From: an uncultured Desulfobacterales bacterium
GTDB lineage: Bacteria; Desulfobacterota; Desulfobacteria; Desulfobacterales; JAHEIW01
Direction: 5' to 3'
NCBI GenBank assembly: GCA_947259495.1
Contig: CAMYLV010000002.1
Coordinates: 85,922 to 149,921, forward strand
DNA: 64,000 nt
Of the stretch, positions 27,436-35,403 are shown piece after piece. The translations under genes and the position numbers were made by a program. The notes below the pieces were generated by a model. The model did no database searches and had not been told where the DNA came from. It worked only from the letters and a program-made list of their open reading frames with translations. The number at the start of each line of letters is the position of its first letter. Position 1 is the stretch's first letter.

Positions 27436-27537
27436 CCATTTCAAAACCCCGTTTCAGCCGATTTGCGGCTTTTGTAAAGCGCTAAGCGCTTTACAACAAA
27501 TGCCCGCAAAATCAGCTCTAAAGAGGTTTTGAAATGG
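27436..27537. repeat. 102 bp imperfect palindrome between convergent genes
   Basis: The outer arms CCATTTCAAAACCCC and GAGGTTTTGAAATGG pair with one mismatch. The inner arms TTTCAGCCGATTTGCGG and CCGCAAAATCAGCTCTAAA pair imperfectly. The centre TTGTAAAGCGCT/AGCGCTTTACAA is perfect. A transcript would fold into one long hairpin. There is no T-run, so it may be a bidirectional transcript-end structure or a MITE-like element. Confidence 0.75.
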
Positions 27538-27616
27538 TCTCTATGCGAAAGCTGGCGGCATTGGGTTAATTAAAATTATAGTTGAGCCTCTTAAAATGAG
27601 TGCTTATCCGTTCGGA

Positions 27617-28249
27617 TCAGGCTCCTCCTGATGGAAAAAATTCTTCTAAATTCAGCCGGTTGACTGCATCCGAAATCAGTTCTCCGATAACCTTTTCCGC
27701 ATCTTTGTTTCCGAAAACGCGCAATCGTTCAGCATTGCCGGTGATCGTCTGGCCGGCCACAAATCGGTTCTGTTTGAGCAGGTTGGCCTGGTAGGTCATA
27801 TGAACAACCCACTTGCGCTCCACCAGATCGAGTTTAAACTCTTTTAAAATAATTTCTATGGCGGTTGGCTGGCCCTGATCCTCTGGCGCAACCCGGATGC
27901 CAGCATTTTCAAATCTTTGTTTGAAAATCCGCTTTATCATTGAGCACAGACTAAAAGCACCGACGAGTCGTTTTTTTTTGTCATCTCGCGCTTTGCCATC
28001 GCTCACAACAATCAGCGTAAAGTCTCCTGAAAAATCTTTAAGGGCCATTTTAGCACTTTTGGTGACAAGGGCCTGCTCTGCTCTTTGATCTTCAAAGATC
28101 AAAGAAATATCGGATTCGTTGGCAGTCACCGTTTCTGAGGGTAATTGATAATTGACCACCAAATAATTTTTCGAAGCGCAATAACTGGTTGCCATGGCAA
28201 CGAAAAGTATAATCGCTAGTGTTTTTATGCGGCAGCTAACCAGCATCAT
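27617..28249 (-). CDS. YajG-like putative lipoprotein
   Basis: 210 aa. The N-terminus IKTLAIILFVAMATSYCASK has a hydrophobic core followed by Cys in a weak lipobox (TSYC), so it may be a lipoprotein or an exported protein. The body (ISLIFEDQRAEQALVTK, SLCSMIKRIFKQRFENAGI, TAIEIILKEFKLDLVERKW, GQTITGNAERLRVFGNKDAE) follows the alternating pattern of YajG-type lipoproteins: a central helix with MIKRIFKQRFENAG and long beta strands. Function in the envelope is unknown. AGGAG lies 9 nt upstream of the ATG. It is 30 bp from the ThiF-family gene, but unlikely to share its pathway. Confidence 0.6.
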   Translation of the reverse strand: MMLVSCRIKTLAIILFVAMATSYCASKNYLVVNYQLPSETVTANESDISLIFEDQRAEQALVTKSAKMALKDFSGDFTLIVVSDGKARDDKKKRLVGAFSLCSMIKRIFKQRFENAGIRVAPEDQGQPTAIEIILKEFKLDLVERKWVVHMTYQANLLKQNRFVAGQTITGNAERLRVFGNKDAEKVIGELISDAVNRLNLEEFFPSGGA

Positions 28250-28279
28250 AGATGTGTTCTCCTTTCTTTAATTATTGGG

Positions 28280-29137
28280 TTAGCATAAATTGACCACATC
28301 GATAACGCCGTCATCCAGATCCGCTACCAGCAGTTTGTTACGCAGCAACCCGGGTTTGTTTTGAATTGTCTTTACCACCTCTGCACATTCGAGTGCTGCG
28401 AGAAAGGTTACTGAATACGGCACCGTGCCGAGTGCCGCTTCAGCCCCTTTGGACGGTACATTTTCTTCTTCCCCATAAATTAGCGTCAAGCCCTGGTCAT
28501 CGGGAAAAACGGTTGTCACATGTCCGGATGCGCCTGCAACCGCAGCGGATACCAGCGGAGATCCGAGTTGCTTGCATAGTCGCTCCAAAACAAAGCGTGT
28601 TTTTAAATTGTCCAGACAGTCAACACTGACGTCGGAATGCCGCAAAAGTTCTAAGCCGTTTTTAGCATTTAAAAACAGGGAATACGCGTTCACTTCAAGC
28701 GCTGAATTAATTGTTTTGATCCGTTGGGCGGCGGCTTCGGCTTTAGATTTGGACATTCGGCTGGGCGAACTTAAAAATTGACGGTTCAAATTGCTTTCTT
28801 CAAAGGTATCCCCGTCAATTACATTCAGCATGCCGACGCCGATGCGTGCCAGGATTTCCACCACTGCTCCACCAAGACCGCCGAGCCCGACCACACTGAC
28901 GCATGCTTTTAAGAGGGCAGCCTGGTCCTGTGGGCTGAATGTTTTCATATTGCGCGCATATCGTTCGGGGACGGCGCCGTGTTCGAGAGCCATGATTTCT
29001 ATCTCACGGCCGCTGATACCCATGGCTTTTGATAATTGGGCTATTTGCCTGATGGAGATACTGTTATAGGAGGTGTGATCCGGGAATTCTTTGGGCTGTG
29101 CGTGCCTTAAAATCCTCTCAATTGCATCCGCGTTCAA
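28280..29137 (-). CDS. ThiF/MoeB/HesA-family adenylyltransferase
   Basis: 285 aa. CVSVVGLGGLGGAVVEILARIG (about 73-95) is the ATP-binding glycine motif, DGDTFEESNLNRQFL the adenylation motif, and DCLDNLKTRF a conserved later segment. The usual zinc-binding CxxC pairs are not seen. These E1-like enzymes adenylate the C-terminal glycine of a MoaD/ThiS partner. The partner is encoded immediately upstream and ends in Gly-Gly. The start is a TTG at 29137; GGAGGAGG, formed by the partner's last codons, precedes it by about 8 nt. Sulfur transfer to molybdopterin/tungstopterin is a reasonable role given the AFOR in the window, but thiamine or another sulfur pathway is possible. Confidence 0.88.
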   Translation of the reverse strand: MNADAIERILRHAQPKEFPDHTSYNSISIRQIAQLSKAMGISGREIEIMALEHGAVPERYARNMKTFSPQDQAALLKACVSVVGLGGLGGAVVEILARIGVGMLNVIDGDTFEESNLNRQFLSSPSRMSKSKAEAAAQRIKTINSALEVNAYSLFLNAKNGLELLRHSDVSVDCLDNLKTRFVLERLCKQLGSPLVSAAVAGASGHVTTVFPDDQGLTLIYGEEENVPSKGAEAALGTVPYSVTFLAALECAEVVKTIQNKPGLLRNKLLVADLDDGVIDVVNLC

Positions 29138-29140
29138 CGC

Positions 29141-29380
29141 CTATCCTCCTCCAACCGGCGGGAAAATGCCGACCCTTTCGCCGCCGTCCAAAATGGTCGT
29201 CAGCTCAGCTCTGACACCATCGACGAAAACGAGTTTTATCTTATCTTCAGGTATGTCCAGCTGGGCTAGCAAAGCACCAATAGTGAGGCCGGCTTCGATG
29301 GCAAAGTTGTCGGCTGTGGATGGCATAAAATTTTGCAGGTTGGCGAATAATTTGAGCTGTATATAAGATTCCCTATCCAT
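29141..29380 (-). CDS. MoaD/ThiS-family sulfur carrier
   Basis: 79 aa beta-grasp protein. YIQLKLFANLQNF is the first strand, TIGALLAQLDIPEDK the helix, VFVDGVRAELTTIL and DGGERVGIFPPVGGG the final strands with the terminal Gly-Gly that becomes adenylated and thiocarboxylated. It is encoded directly before a ThiF-family activating enzyme. The pattern GERVGIFPPVxGG resembles MoaD more than ThiS, suggesting the pterin (tungsten or molybdenum) cofactor pathway. GGA lies 6 nt before the ATG. Confidence 0.88.
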   Translation of the reverse strand: MDRESYIQLKLFANLQNFMPSTADNFAIEAGLTIGALLAQLDIPEDKIKLVFVDGVRAELTTILDGGERVGIFPPVGGG

Positions 29381-29911
29381 TGTTTTCCGTTGTATTCAAG
29401 CGGTTGCTGTATTAAGTAATTCGATTTACGACGCCAGTTTGCATAAGGTACTAGCGTTAAAATTAATTTCAATTTAATATTAATTTTCATGCTAGATTCG
29501 GACAAAAAGATTTGCCGGATAACTGAATCCTAGAACCAATCCATTAGAAAGTCAAGTGTACAGTGGTTTTGTTGGCGCTGCGATGATTAATACGATTACC
29601 ACTATTTTTCCCATATTCGCCATCATTCTTCTGGGATGGCTGGCAAGGGTTTTCGGTGAATTTGCGGTGGTTGCTATTTCTGTCAATACACTGTTGTCGG
29701 CAGTGACCTACACGATCTGGTTGAGCCTTGTGGGCCAATGATCTTTGCGGTGCGACTTCAAACCCAAAATCCGAAGCAGGTATGGCGGTTAAAAATATAT
29801 TTGTCTGTTGTCAGAAATTCATTTTCCGGTGTAGAATAAATATACAATTTAAAATTTGAAACGCTCAATTCAGGTGCAAACGACTTTGAATTTGGATTCC
29901 GGACGCTGATT
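29381..29911. other. Divergent gap with a transporter remnant
   Basis: A 531 bp region between divergent genes. Apart from the 29556-29741 remnant I see no gene. It is AT-rich around 29460-29490 and 29820-29860. No terminator is evident. Confidence 0.5.
29556..29741 (+). pseudogene. Remnant of an auxin-efflux (AEC)-type carrier, internally deleted
   Basis: From ATG 29583 the frame gives MINTITTIFPIFAIILLGWL then ARVFGE and FAVVAISVNTLLSAVTYTIW to LSLVGQ and a stop. The first part resembles helix 1 of AEC-family permeases (FPIFAIILLGWLARV) and the last part resembles their final helix (SVNTLLSAVTYTIWLSL). The roughly 250 central residues with the other helices are missing, so it cannot transport. 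As with the MBL-fold remnant, one continuous frame joins the two ends. No ribosome site is strong. Confidence 0.55.
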
Positions 29912-30874
29912 ATGAAATTACCCTTTAAAAAAGCCCTGGTGACAGGTGGTGCCGGGTTTATCGGCTCTCATCTGGTAGAGGCGCTGGTGTCGGCCGGATG
30001 CCAGGTGACAGTATTGGATAATCTATCATCCGGCAACGCTGCCAATTTGAAACATCTGGAAGGAAAATTTTCCTTTTATCAGGAAGATATTCGGGAAGCT
30101 AAAGCATTGCATGCGGCCGCAGAAAAATGTGATGTTGTCTTCCATCTGGCTGCTGTCGTTTCCGTTCCTCTGACAATTGAAAATCCGGTTGACGCTGCCG
30201 CTGTGAATGAAATGGGCTCCCTGCTGGTCCTTGATGCCGCGCGCAAACAACAGGTGAAGCGGGTCGTTTTTTCCAGCTCATGCGCTATCTACGGTGACGA
30301 TCCGCGCTTGCCAAAGCACGAAGGTATGCATCCGAAACCGATGAGTCCCTATGCGGTTCAAAAGCTGGCGGCTGAATATTATACCAGCGTATTTTATAAT
30401 CTGTATGGCATTGAAACCGCCGTGCTGCGTTATTTTAATGTTTACGGTCCCCGACAGGACCCGTCCTCACCGTATTCTGGCGTGATCTCCATTTTTATGA
30501 CAAAAGCGTTGCTTAATGAGGCTGCTGTTATTTACGGTGATGGCAACCAGAGCAGGGATTTTATTTATGTTGCGGATGTTGTCAAAGCCAATTTGCTGGC
30601 CGCAACTGCCAAAAACGCCAGTGGTCAGGTAATGAATATCGGTTCGGGTCGGGGGGTTCGTATCAACAAACTCTGGCAGACGATTTGTGCTCTGTCCGGC
30701 CGGAGCCTTGATCCAAGGTATACGAATAAAAGGCCGGGCGATATCGTTGAATCCGTAGCCGGCATTGAGAGAGCAAAAGAACTTCTGGATTTTGAGTGTG
30801 AGGTTTCCTTTGAGAAGGGAATTGAACTGACCTTTGAATGGTACCGCAAGAATCAGAGGTCAGAAGTCGGATAA
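29912..30874 (+). CDS. NAD-dependent sugar-nucleotide epimerase (SDR, GalE/WbpP-like)
   Basis: 320 aa extended SDR. VTGGAGFIGSHLVEAL (about residues 10-25) binds NAD; FSSSCAIYG and SPYAVQKLAAEYY (YxxxK) are catalytic; YFNVYGPRQDP and YGDGNQSRDFIYVADV complete the fold. It is close to UDP-glucose/UDP-N-acetylglucosamine 4-epimerases, which feed surface glycans. The last codons (NQRSEVG) run into an AGAGGTCAGAAG-type repeat, so the native C-terminus may have been changed by repeat insertion. It is followed by a UDP-glucuronate epimerase-like gene. Confidence 0.88.
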   Translation: MKLPFKKALVTGGAGFIGSHLVEALVSAGCQVTVLDNLSSGNAANLKHLEGKFSFYQEDIREAKALHAAAEKCDVVFHLAAVVSVPLTIENPVDAAAVNEMGSLLVLDAARKQQVKRVVFSSSCAIYGDDPRLPKHEGMHPKPMSPYAVQKLAAEYYTSVFYNLYGIETAVLRYFNVYGPRQDPSSPYSGVISIFMTKALLNEAAVIYGDGNQSRDFIYVADVVKANLLAATAKNASGQVMNIGSGRGVRINKLWQTICALSGRSLDPRYTNKRPGDIVESVAGIERAKELLDFECEVSFEKGIELTFEWYRKNQRSEVG

Positions 30875-30912
30875 CAGAGGTCAGAAGACAAGTGACAGAA
30901 GGCAGAAGTAAA
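30854..30912. repeat. AGAGGTCAGAAG-type degenerate repeat
   Basis: Several imperfect copies of CAGAGGTCAGAAG follow one another, the first overlapping the 3' end of the preceding epimerase gene. The same sequence family recurs at 35215-35403 and 51537-51675. Confidence 0.7.
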
Positions 30913-31024
30913 AAATAGGTTCCAGGGGTCGAGCATACGTTATATTGGTTTGATTGGTTTAATTCGCTCGTTTGGTTTTGTCTAAGGCAACCAAATCAAC
31001 CAATAGGACAAATAAAACCAATTT

Positions 31025-31072
31025 AACAAATCCCTGAACCTCTGAACCCCTGAACGCTGAACCCCTGGATCT
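31025..31072. repeat. CTGAACCCCTGAAC tandem-like repeat
   Basis: Imperfect copies of CTGAACCCCTGAAC lie just before the UDP-glucuronate epimerase gene. They are probably intergenic junk or a decayed repeat; part of the spacer also reads CCAATCAAAC-like motifs. Confidence 0.5.
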
Positions 31073-31089
31073 GAAGAATGGAGTTATCA

Positions 31090-32115
31090 ATGGAACTAAA
31101 GTACCAGAAAGTACTTGTCACCGGTGCGGCCGGTTTCATCGGATTTCATTTGGCCAAACGGTTGTTGGATGACAATTGCCAGGTTGTGGGCGTTGACAAT
31201 GTAAACCCGTATTATGATGTTACGCTGAAGGAGGCCCGGCTGCAAGAATTAAAAAAAGAAAGAAATTTTACGTTTATAAAATTGGATCTGGCCGAGGGCA
31301 AACAGCTGCAAGACCTTTTTACCCGGACGGGGTTCGATGTGGTCGTCAATCTGGCTGCCCAGGCCGGGGTCCGATATTCACTTGAAAACCCGCGTGCATA
31401 CGTGGATTCAAACCTGGTCGGGTTTGTCAATCTTCTCGAATGCTGCCGGCACCATGCTGTGCGGCATCTTGTTTTCGCATCTTCGAGCTCGGTTTACGGC
31501 GCCAACACCGCCATGCCCTTTTCCGTGCATCACAATGTCGATCATCCGGTCTCGTTGTATGCGGCCACGAAAAAAGCCAATGAACTCATGGCCCACACTT
31601 ACAGCCATCTGTATCGGCTTCCCTGCACCGGCTTGCGGTTTTTTACAGTTTACGGACCCTGGGGGCGACCGGATATGGCTCTTTTTCTCTTCACCCGAGC
31701 CATCCTGCAAAATAAACCGATTCAGGTTTACAATCATGGCAAGATGCAACGCGATTTTACCTATATCGACGATATTATTGAAGGGGTGGTTCGGGTAATG
31801 GGCCGGCTTCCGGAGGCCAATCCGGACTGGAGCGGGGACGCGCCTGATCCGGGCACATCATCTGCGCCCTATAAGATATATAACATCGGCAACAATAATC
31901 CGGTGGAGCTCATTAAATTTATTGAAGTTATTGAAGCCGCTTTGGGCAAGCAGGCTACCAAACAGTTTATGGACCTGCAACCGGGAGACGTTGTGGCGAC
32001 GTATGCGAATGTGGATGATCTAATGCAGGATGTCGGATTTAAGCCAGCGACACCCATCGAAGACGGCGTCGCGCGTTTTGTTGAATGGTATAAGCAATTT
32101 TACGGTGAATTATAA
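31090..32115 (+). CDS. UDP-glucuronate 4-epimerase-like protein (SDR)
   Basis: 341 aa from ATG 31090, which has GGAG 7 nt upstream, formed by an earlier in-frame ATGGAG at 31078. [17 protein letters not shown] binds [20 protein letters not shown] is the signature of UDP-glucuronate epimerases (CapI/LspL-like); SSSVYG and [15 protein letters not shown] (YxxxK) are catalytic; [20 protein letters not shown] is also characteristic. It makes UDP-galacturonate for surface polysaccharides. It is followed by an extremely AT-rich spacer, terminator and tRNA. Confidence 0.93.
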   Translation: MELKYQKVLVTGAAGFIGFHLAKRLLDDNCQVVGVDNVNPYYDVTLKEARLQELKKERNFTFIKLDLAEGKQLQDLFTRTGFDVVVNLAAQAGVRYSLENPRAYVDSNLVGFVNLLECCRHHAVRHLVFASSSSVYGANTAMPFSVHHNVDHPVSLYAATKKANELMAHTYSHLYRLPCTGLRFFTVYGPWGRPDMALFLFTRAILQNKPIQVYNHGKMQRDFTYIDDIIEGVVRVMGRLPEANPDWSGDAPDPGTSSAPYKIYNIGNNNPVELIKFIEVIEAALGKQATKQFMDLQPGDVVATYANVDDLMQDVGFKPATPIEDGVARFVEWYKQFYGEL

Positions 32116-32235
32116 TATTTAAATAATAATATAAAAATTCAATTAAAGAATTAAATAAAAATATAAAAAATTAATTAATAAAAATTTTAATTTAGGAAAT
32201 AAATTTATATTTTATTTAATATTTATTATTTTACA
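32116..32235. repeat. Extremely AT-rich spacer
   Basis: About 120 bp consisting almost entirely of A and T, with only a handful of G or C, between the epimerase stop and a terminator. It is very unlike the surrounding sequence. It contains no gene. Confidence 0.8.
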
Positions 32236-32249
32236 GAATGTTGACCACC

Positions 32250-32275
32250 AAAGCCCTTTCATTAAAGGGCTTTTT
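32250..32275 (+). terminator. Intrinsic terminator after UDP-glucuronate epimerase
   Basis: AAAGCCCTTT-CATT-AAAGGGCTTTTT: a 10 bp perfect stem with a 4-base loop and T-run. Confidence 0.9.
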
Positions 32276-32301
32276 CGCTTTTTATTCCGCGGCCCATAAC
32301 A

Positions 32302-32330
32302 AAAGGGCTATCCTCTGTGCGATAGCCCCT
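32302..32330 (-). terminator. Intrinsic terminator of the tRNA-Arg gene
   Basis: Reading the minus strand, GGGGCTATC and GATAGCCC pair around an 8-base loop and are followed by TTTTGTT, just after the tRNA 3' end. Confidence 0.8.
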
Positions 32331-32338
32331 GTAACATC

Positions 32339-32414
32339 TGGTACGCCCGGCTGGATTCGAACCAGCGGCTTTCAGCTCCGGAGGCTGACGCTCTATCCCC
32401 TGAGCTACGGGCGC
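32339..32414 (-). tRNA. tRNA-Arg (anticodon CCG)
   Basis: 76 nt with encoded CCA. Acceptor GCGCCCG pairs with CGGGCGT (one G-U); D arm GCTC/GAGC; anticodon stem TCAGC/GCTGA with loop CTCCGGA, giving anticodon CCG (codon CGG); T arm GCTGG-TTCGAAT-CCAGC. The terminator at 32302-32330 follows it. Confidence 0.97.
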
Positions 32415-32664
32415 ATGCTGAGAACTTTGACAAGTATTCCATTTTGCCCAATTTCAGTGTCAGACTCAAATTTTAATCCTCGACATACTTCAAGTATGCC
32501 TTCGGTATAAAATTTTCGCTTCCTTGAACTTGAACTAAATTGAACGCTTCTCAAAGACCTCAAAACTAACTAATTTATACTTACCCATAAGTCAAGGTCA
32601 AAACTTTTGAGTCAATAGAGCGGTTGTCGTCTTAAAACTTGAAACAATCATTTGGATATCGGCT

Positions 32665-33963
32665 TCACCTTTTGACAATATTGAGAAGGCCTTTTTCGAT
32701 GGCTTCTTTGGCTTCACCGACCACATACAGTGAGCCGGCAATGCAGATAACATCATCTGGGCCTGCAGTCGTTATTGCATATTGGGCCGCCGCAGCAACC
32801 TCCGGTATAATCCTTACATTTGAAATGGTCTTTTGAGCGATTGCATAAAGTTTTTCCGGTGCGAGGGCCCGCTCCGTTTTTGCCCGGGTAATGATGGCCC
32901 GGGAACATCGGGGCAGCAAACTTTTAAGCATAGGCCGAAACGGTTTATCGTCCAATATCCCGATAACGAGCGTTATTCGCCGTTTGGGCAGGTCTTCGGT
33001 CAGGAATTTGGCCAGGTTGCGTGCGGCAACTAAATTGTGAGCGCCGTCCAGGATGACCAACGGCTTGTCGCAGACAATTTCCAGTCTGCCGGGCCACCGA
33101 GTGACTGCCAGGCCCTGTTTAATACTTTCCGGAGTTAATTTGGCTTTGTCTTTTATTAACAGCTCGCAGGCGGCCAGGGCAAGAGCCGCATTTTGAACCT
33201 GATAGCGTCCCAGTAGGGATGTCTGTAAGTGGTGCCAATTATTTTCGATACCGGTATAGGAAAATTGTCCGGATTGATTTTGTCTGACCTTAAAATCTTT
33301 CCCCAGCATGAATAGCGGAGCAGATTTTTTTCGGGCAATTTTATGAACAACAGATCGGGCCTGTTTTTGTTTTATTGCGGTGATCACCGGCGTCGCTTGC
33401 TTGATGATGCCGGCTTTTTCGCGGGCAATCTCAACCAGGGTGTTGCCCAGATAATCGCGATGTTCCAGGGACACATTCGTAATGATGGAAATCGCCGGCT
33501 GAATGATATTGGTGGCATCATAGCGCCCGCCCATTCCGGTTTCGATCACGCCCCAATCTACCTGGCGCCGGCTGAATGCATACAGGGCCATGGCGGTGGA
33601 GAATTCAAAAAAAGTCGGGCTGCGGTCTCCGTGGTGGACGCGCTTAACTGCCTGATAGGATTTGACGACCTCTTCGTTTGATATTTGATGGTTGTTGATG
33701 CAGATTCTTTCATTAAAACGTACCAGGTGCGGTGAGGTATACAGGCCGACGTTGTAGCCGGATTCGTAAAGAATAGAGGAAAGCGCCGCGGCAACCGAGC
33801 CTTTGCCGTTGGTTCCGGCAACATGAACACAGGCATAATTCTTGTGGGGTTCTCCGAGGCCATCAAGTATGCTTTGGATCGTTTCCAGACCGAGTATGAT
33901 CCCAAATCTTTTCAGACCATACATCGTATTTAAGCATTTTTGATAAGTATCTTTTGATGCCAT
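32665..33963 (-). CDS. folC: Folylpolyglutamate synthase / dihydrofolate synthase
   Basis: 432 aa Mur-ligase family enzyme. VHVAGTNGKGSVAAALSSIL (about 46-65) is the P-loop; GLYTSPHLVRFNERI, FFEFSTAMAL, ETGMGGRYDATN and VILDGAHN are diagnostic of FolC. It adds glutamate to folates, and in many bacteria also makes dihydrofolate from dihydropteroate. It lies downstream of rpsU on the same strand, but an intrinsic terminator separates them. The ATG at 33963 overlaps the region of that terminator's T-run, so folC may depend on read-through. Confidence 0.95.
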   Translation of the reverse strand: MASKDTYQKCLNTMYGLKRFGIILGLETIQSILDGLGEPHKNYACVHVAGTNGKGSVAAALSSILYESGYNVGLYTSPHLVRFNERICINNHQISNEEVVKSYQAVKRVHHGDRSPTFFEFSTAMALYAFSRRQVDWGVIETGMGGRYDATNIIQPAISIITNVSLEHRDYLGNTLVEIAREKAGIIKQATPVITAIKQKQARSVVHKIARKKSAPLFMLGKDFKVRQNQSGQFSYTGIENNWHHLQTSLLGRYQVQNAALALAACELLIKDKAKLTPESIKQGLAVTRWPGRLEIVCDKPLVILDGAHNLVAARNLAKFLTEDLPKRRITLVIGILDDKPFRPMLKSLLPRCSRAIITRAKTERALAPEKLYAIAQKTISNVRIIPEVAAAAQYAITTAGPDDVICIAGSLYVVGEAKEAIEKGLLNIVKR

Positions 33964-33969
33964 TGCGAT

Positions 33970-34004
33970 AAAAAAACCCGGCAGAAAGCGATTCTGCCGG
34001 GTTT
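33970..34004 (-). terminator. Intrinsic terminator after rpsU
   Basis: On the minus strand AAACCCGGCAGAA pairs with TTCTGCCGGGTTT around a short loop, followed by TTTTTT. It ends rpsU and lies 6 bp before the folC start. Confidence 0.9.
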
Positions 34005-34025
34005 CCGGTTTATTTGAGTTGGGCC

Positions 34026-34238
34026 CTATCTTCTGCGGTATTTGGCGGCACGAACAACGGCCAGTCTTTCCCTTCTTAAGGCTTCGCGCATCTTGCGACG
34101 TCTGTATTCACTCGGCTTTTCATAGTTCTTCTTGAGCTTGAGCCGTTTGAACAGGCCATCATTTTGAATCTTCTTTTTCAAGATTCGCATGGCCTTTTCA
34201 ACATCGTTGTCGATGACCCTGACTTCAATATCCTTCAA
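34026..34238 (-). CDS. rpsU: 30S ribosomal protein S21
   Basis: 70 aa, basic. VRVIDNDVEKAMRILKKKIQ, KLKKNYEKPSEYRRRKMREA and the Arg/Lys-rich tail are typical of S21, which assists initiation on the small subunit. The start appears to be a TTG (at 34238) after GGGGGCGAGG; I see no better ATG. A strong terminator follows. Confidence 0.95.
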   Translation of the reverse strand: MKDIEVRVIDNDVEKAMRILKKKIQNDGLFKRLKLKKNYEKPSEYRRRKMREALRRERLAVVRAAKYRRR

Positions 34239-34551
34239 ATTCCTCGCCCCCTTTTACGGTTCAATTTTATTAGTAAGTTCTTGAAATTGTCTATTTTCCA
34301 ATAATTTAGATCAAACACGTATTTATATATTGTATGTTTTCATTTGGCAAGAGAAAATCCCCGATTTTTTACAAAATTTTAAACCACAGGCCTTTGAATT
34401 TAATCTTTTCGCTCAAAGGCACATCAATATAATCTTGACACGAGCCTTGCCTTCCGCCATACTCTGCCGGCAAAAAAACAGTATTTTGTAAACCTAAACT
34501 CAGCGATTGTCGAGGTCGTAGATCCGCAAGCGAAAGGAAGGAGGACTGCAC
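34239..34551. other. Divergent rpsU-adk intergenic region
   Basis: 313 bp holding the adk promoter (34435-34463). The sequence near 34300-34350 is AT-rich and would contain the rpsU promoter, which I could not place with confidence. No gene is seen. Confidence 0.5.
34435..34463 (+). promoter_or_regulatory. Sigma-70-like promoter for adk
   Basis: TTGACA (34435-34440), 17-base spacer, CATACT (34458-34463, 4/6). Confidence 0.5.
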
Positions 34552-35214
34552 ATGCGATTGATATTATTGGGTGGACCCGGTGCGGGGAAGGGCACGCAGG
34601 CCAACTTTGTTAAAAACCACTATCAGATTCCTCAAATTTCAACCGGTGATATGTTGCGCGCCGCTTTAAAGGAAGGCAGCGAGTTGGGCTTAAAGGCCAA
34701 AGAATACATGGATGCTGGCAAGCTTGTTCCGGATGATGTCATCATCGGTTTGGTCAAAGAACGAATTACACAATCGGATTGTGAAAACGGTTTTTTATTT
34801 GATGGGTTTCCGCGAACCATCCCTCAGGCAGATGCCATGAAATACGCTGGAGTGCCGATTGAGGCGGTGGTAGACATTAACGTTCCGGATGCAGAAATCA
34901 TCAAACGCATGAGCGGTCGACGGGTTCACCTGGCCAGCGGGCGGACTTATCACGTGCTGTTCAATCCACCGCGGGAAGCGGACAAAGACGATGAAACCGG
35001 GGAGCCGTTGATTCAGCGTGATGACGACCAGGAAGAAACCGTGCGAAAACGACTGGATGTCTATCACGCCCAAACAGAGCCTCTAATTGACTATTATAAA
35101 GATTGGGAAAAATCCGATAAAGTTGCCGCGCCAAAATATTTCCGTATTGAGGGCGTCGGCAAGGTTGAAGAAATACGGGATCAGATTTTCGCAGCCCTGG
35201 ATGATTTAAAGTAA
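34552..35214 (+). CDS. adk: Adenylate kinase
   Basis: 220 aa long-form enzyme. [15 protein letters not shown] is the P-loop, [12 protein letters not shown] the AMP site, [14 protein letters not shown] the Arg site, and [19 protein letters not shown] the LID, without zinc-binding cysteines. It interconverts ATP+AMP and 2 ADP. GGAGGA precedes the ATG. It is unusual that adk is here away from the ribosomal protein operon and secY. Confidence 0.97.
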   Translation: MRLILLGGPGAGKGTQANFVKNHYQIPQISTGDMLRAALKEGSELGLKAKEYMDAGKLVPDDVIIGLVKERITQSDCENGFLFDGFPRTIPQADAMKYAGVPIEAVVDINVPDAEIIKRMSGRRVHLASGRTYHVLFNPPREADKDDETGEPLIQRDDDQEETVRKRLDVYHAQTEPLIDYYKDWEKSDKVAAPKYFRIEGVGKVEEIRDQIFAALDDLK

Positions 35215-35403
35215 CAGCGATCAGAAAACAGAGGCCAGAAAACAGAGAACAGAAGATAGCAGTCAAATATCAAAATATTTCAACTTGCACACATCATTTC
35301 TGACTGACGCTGTTCTCTGATTTCTGTGTTTCGTCTTCGGTTATCTGTTTGCTTCTATCTGTCTTCCGACCTCTGTCTTCTGTTTTCTGACTTCTGACAG
35401 CTG
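35215..35403. repeat. AGAAAACAGAGGCCAGAA-type inverted repeat cluster
   Basis: The left half carries AGAAAACAGAGGCCAGAAAACAG-like copies and the right half (ending 35400) the complementary CTGTCTTCTGTTTTCTGACTTC. A transcript could fold back across the gap between convergent adk and the nucleotidyltransferase gene. This is the same family as 30854-30912 and 51537-51675. Confidence 0.8.
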
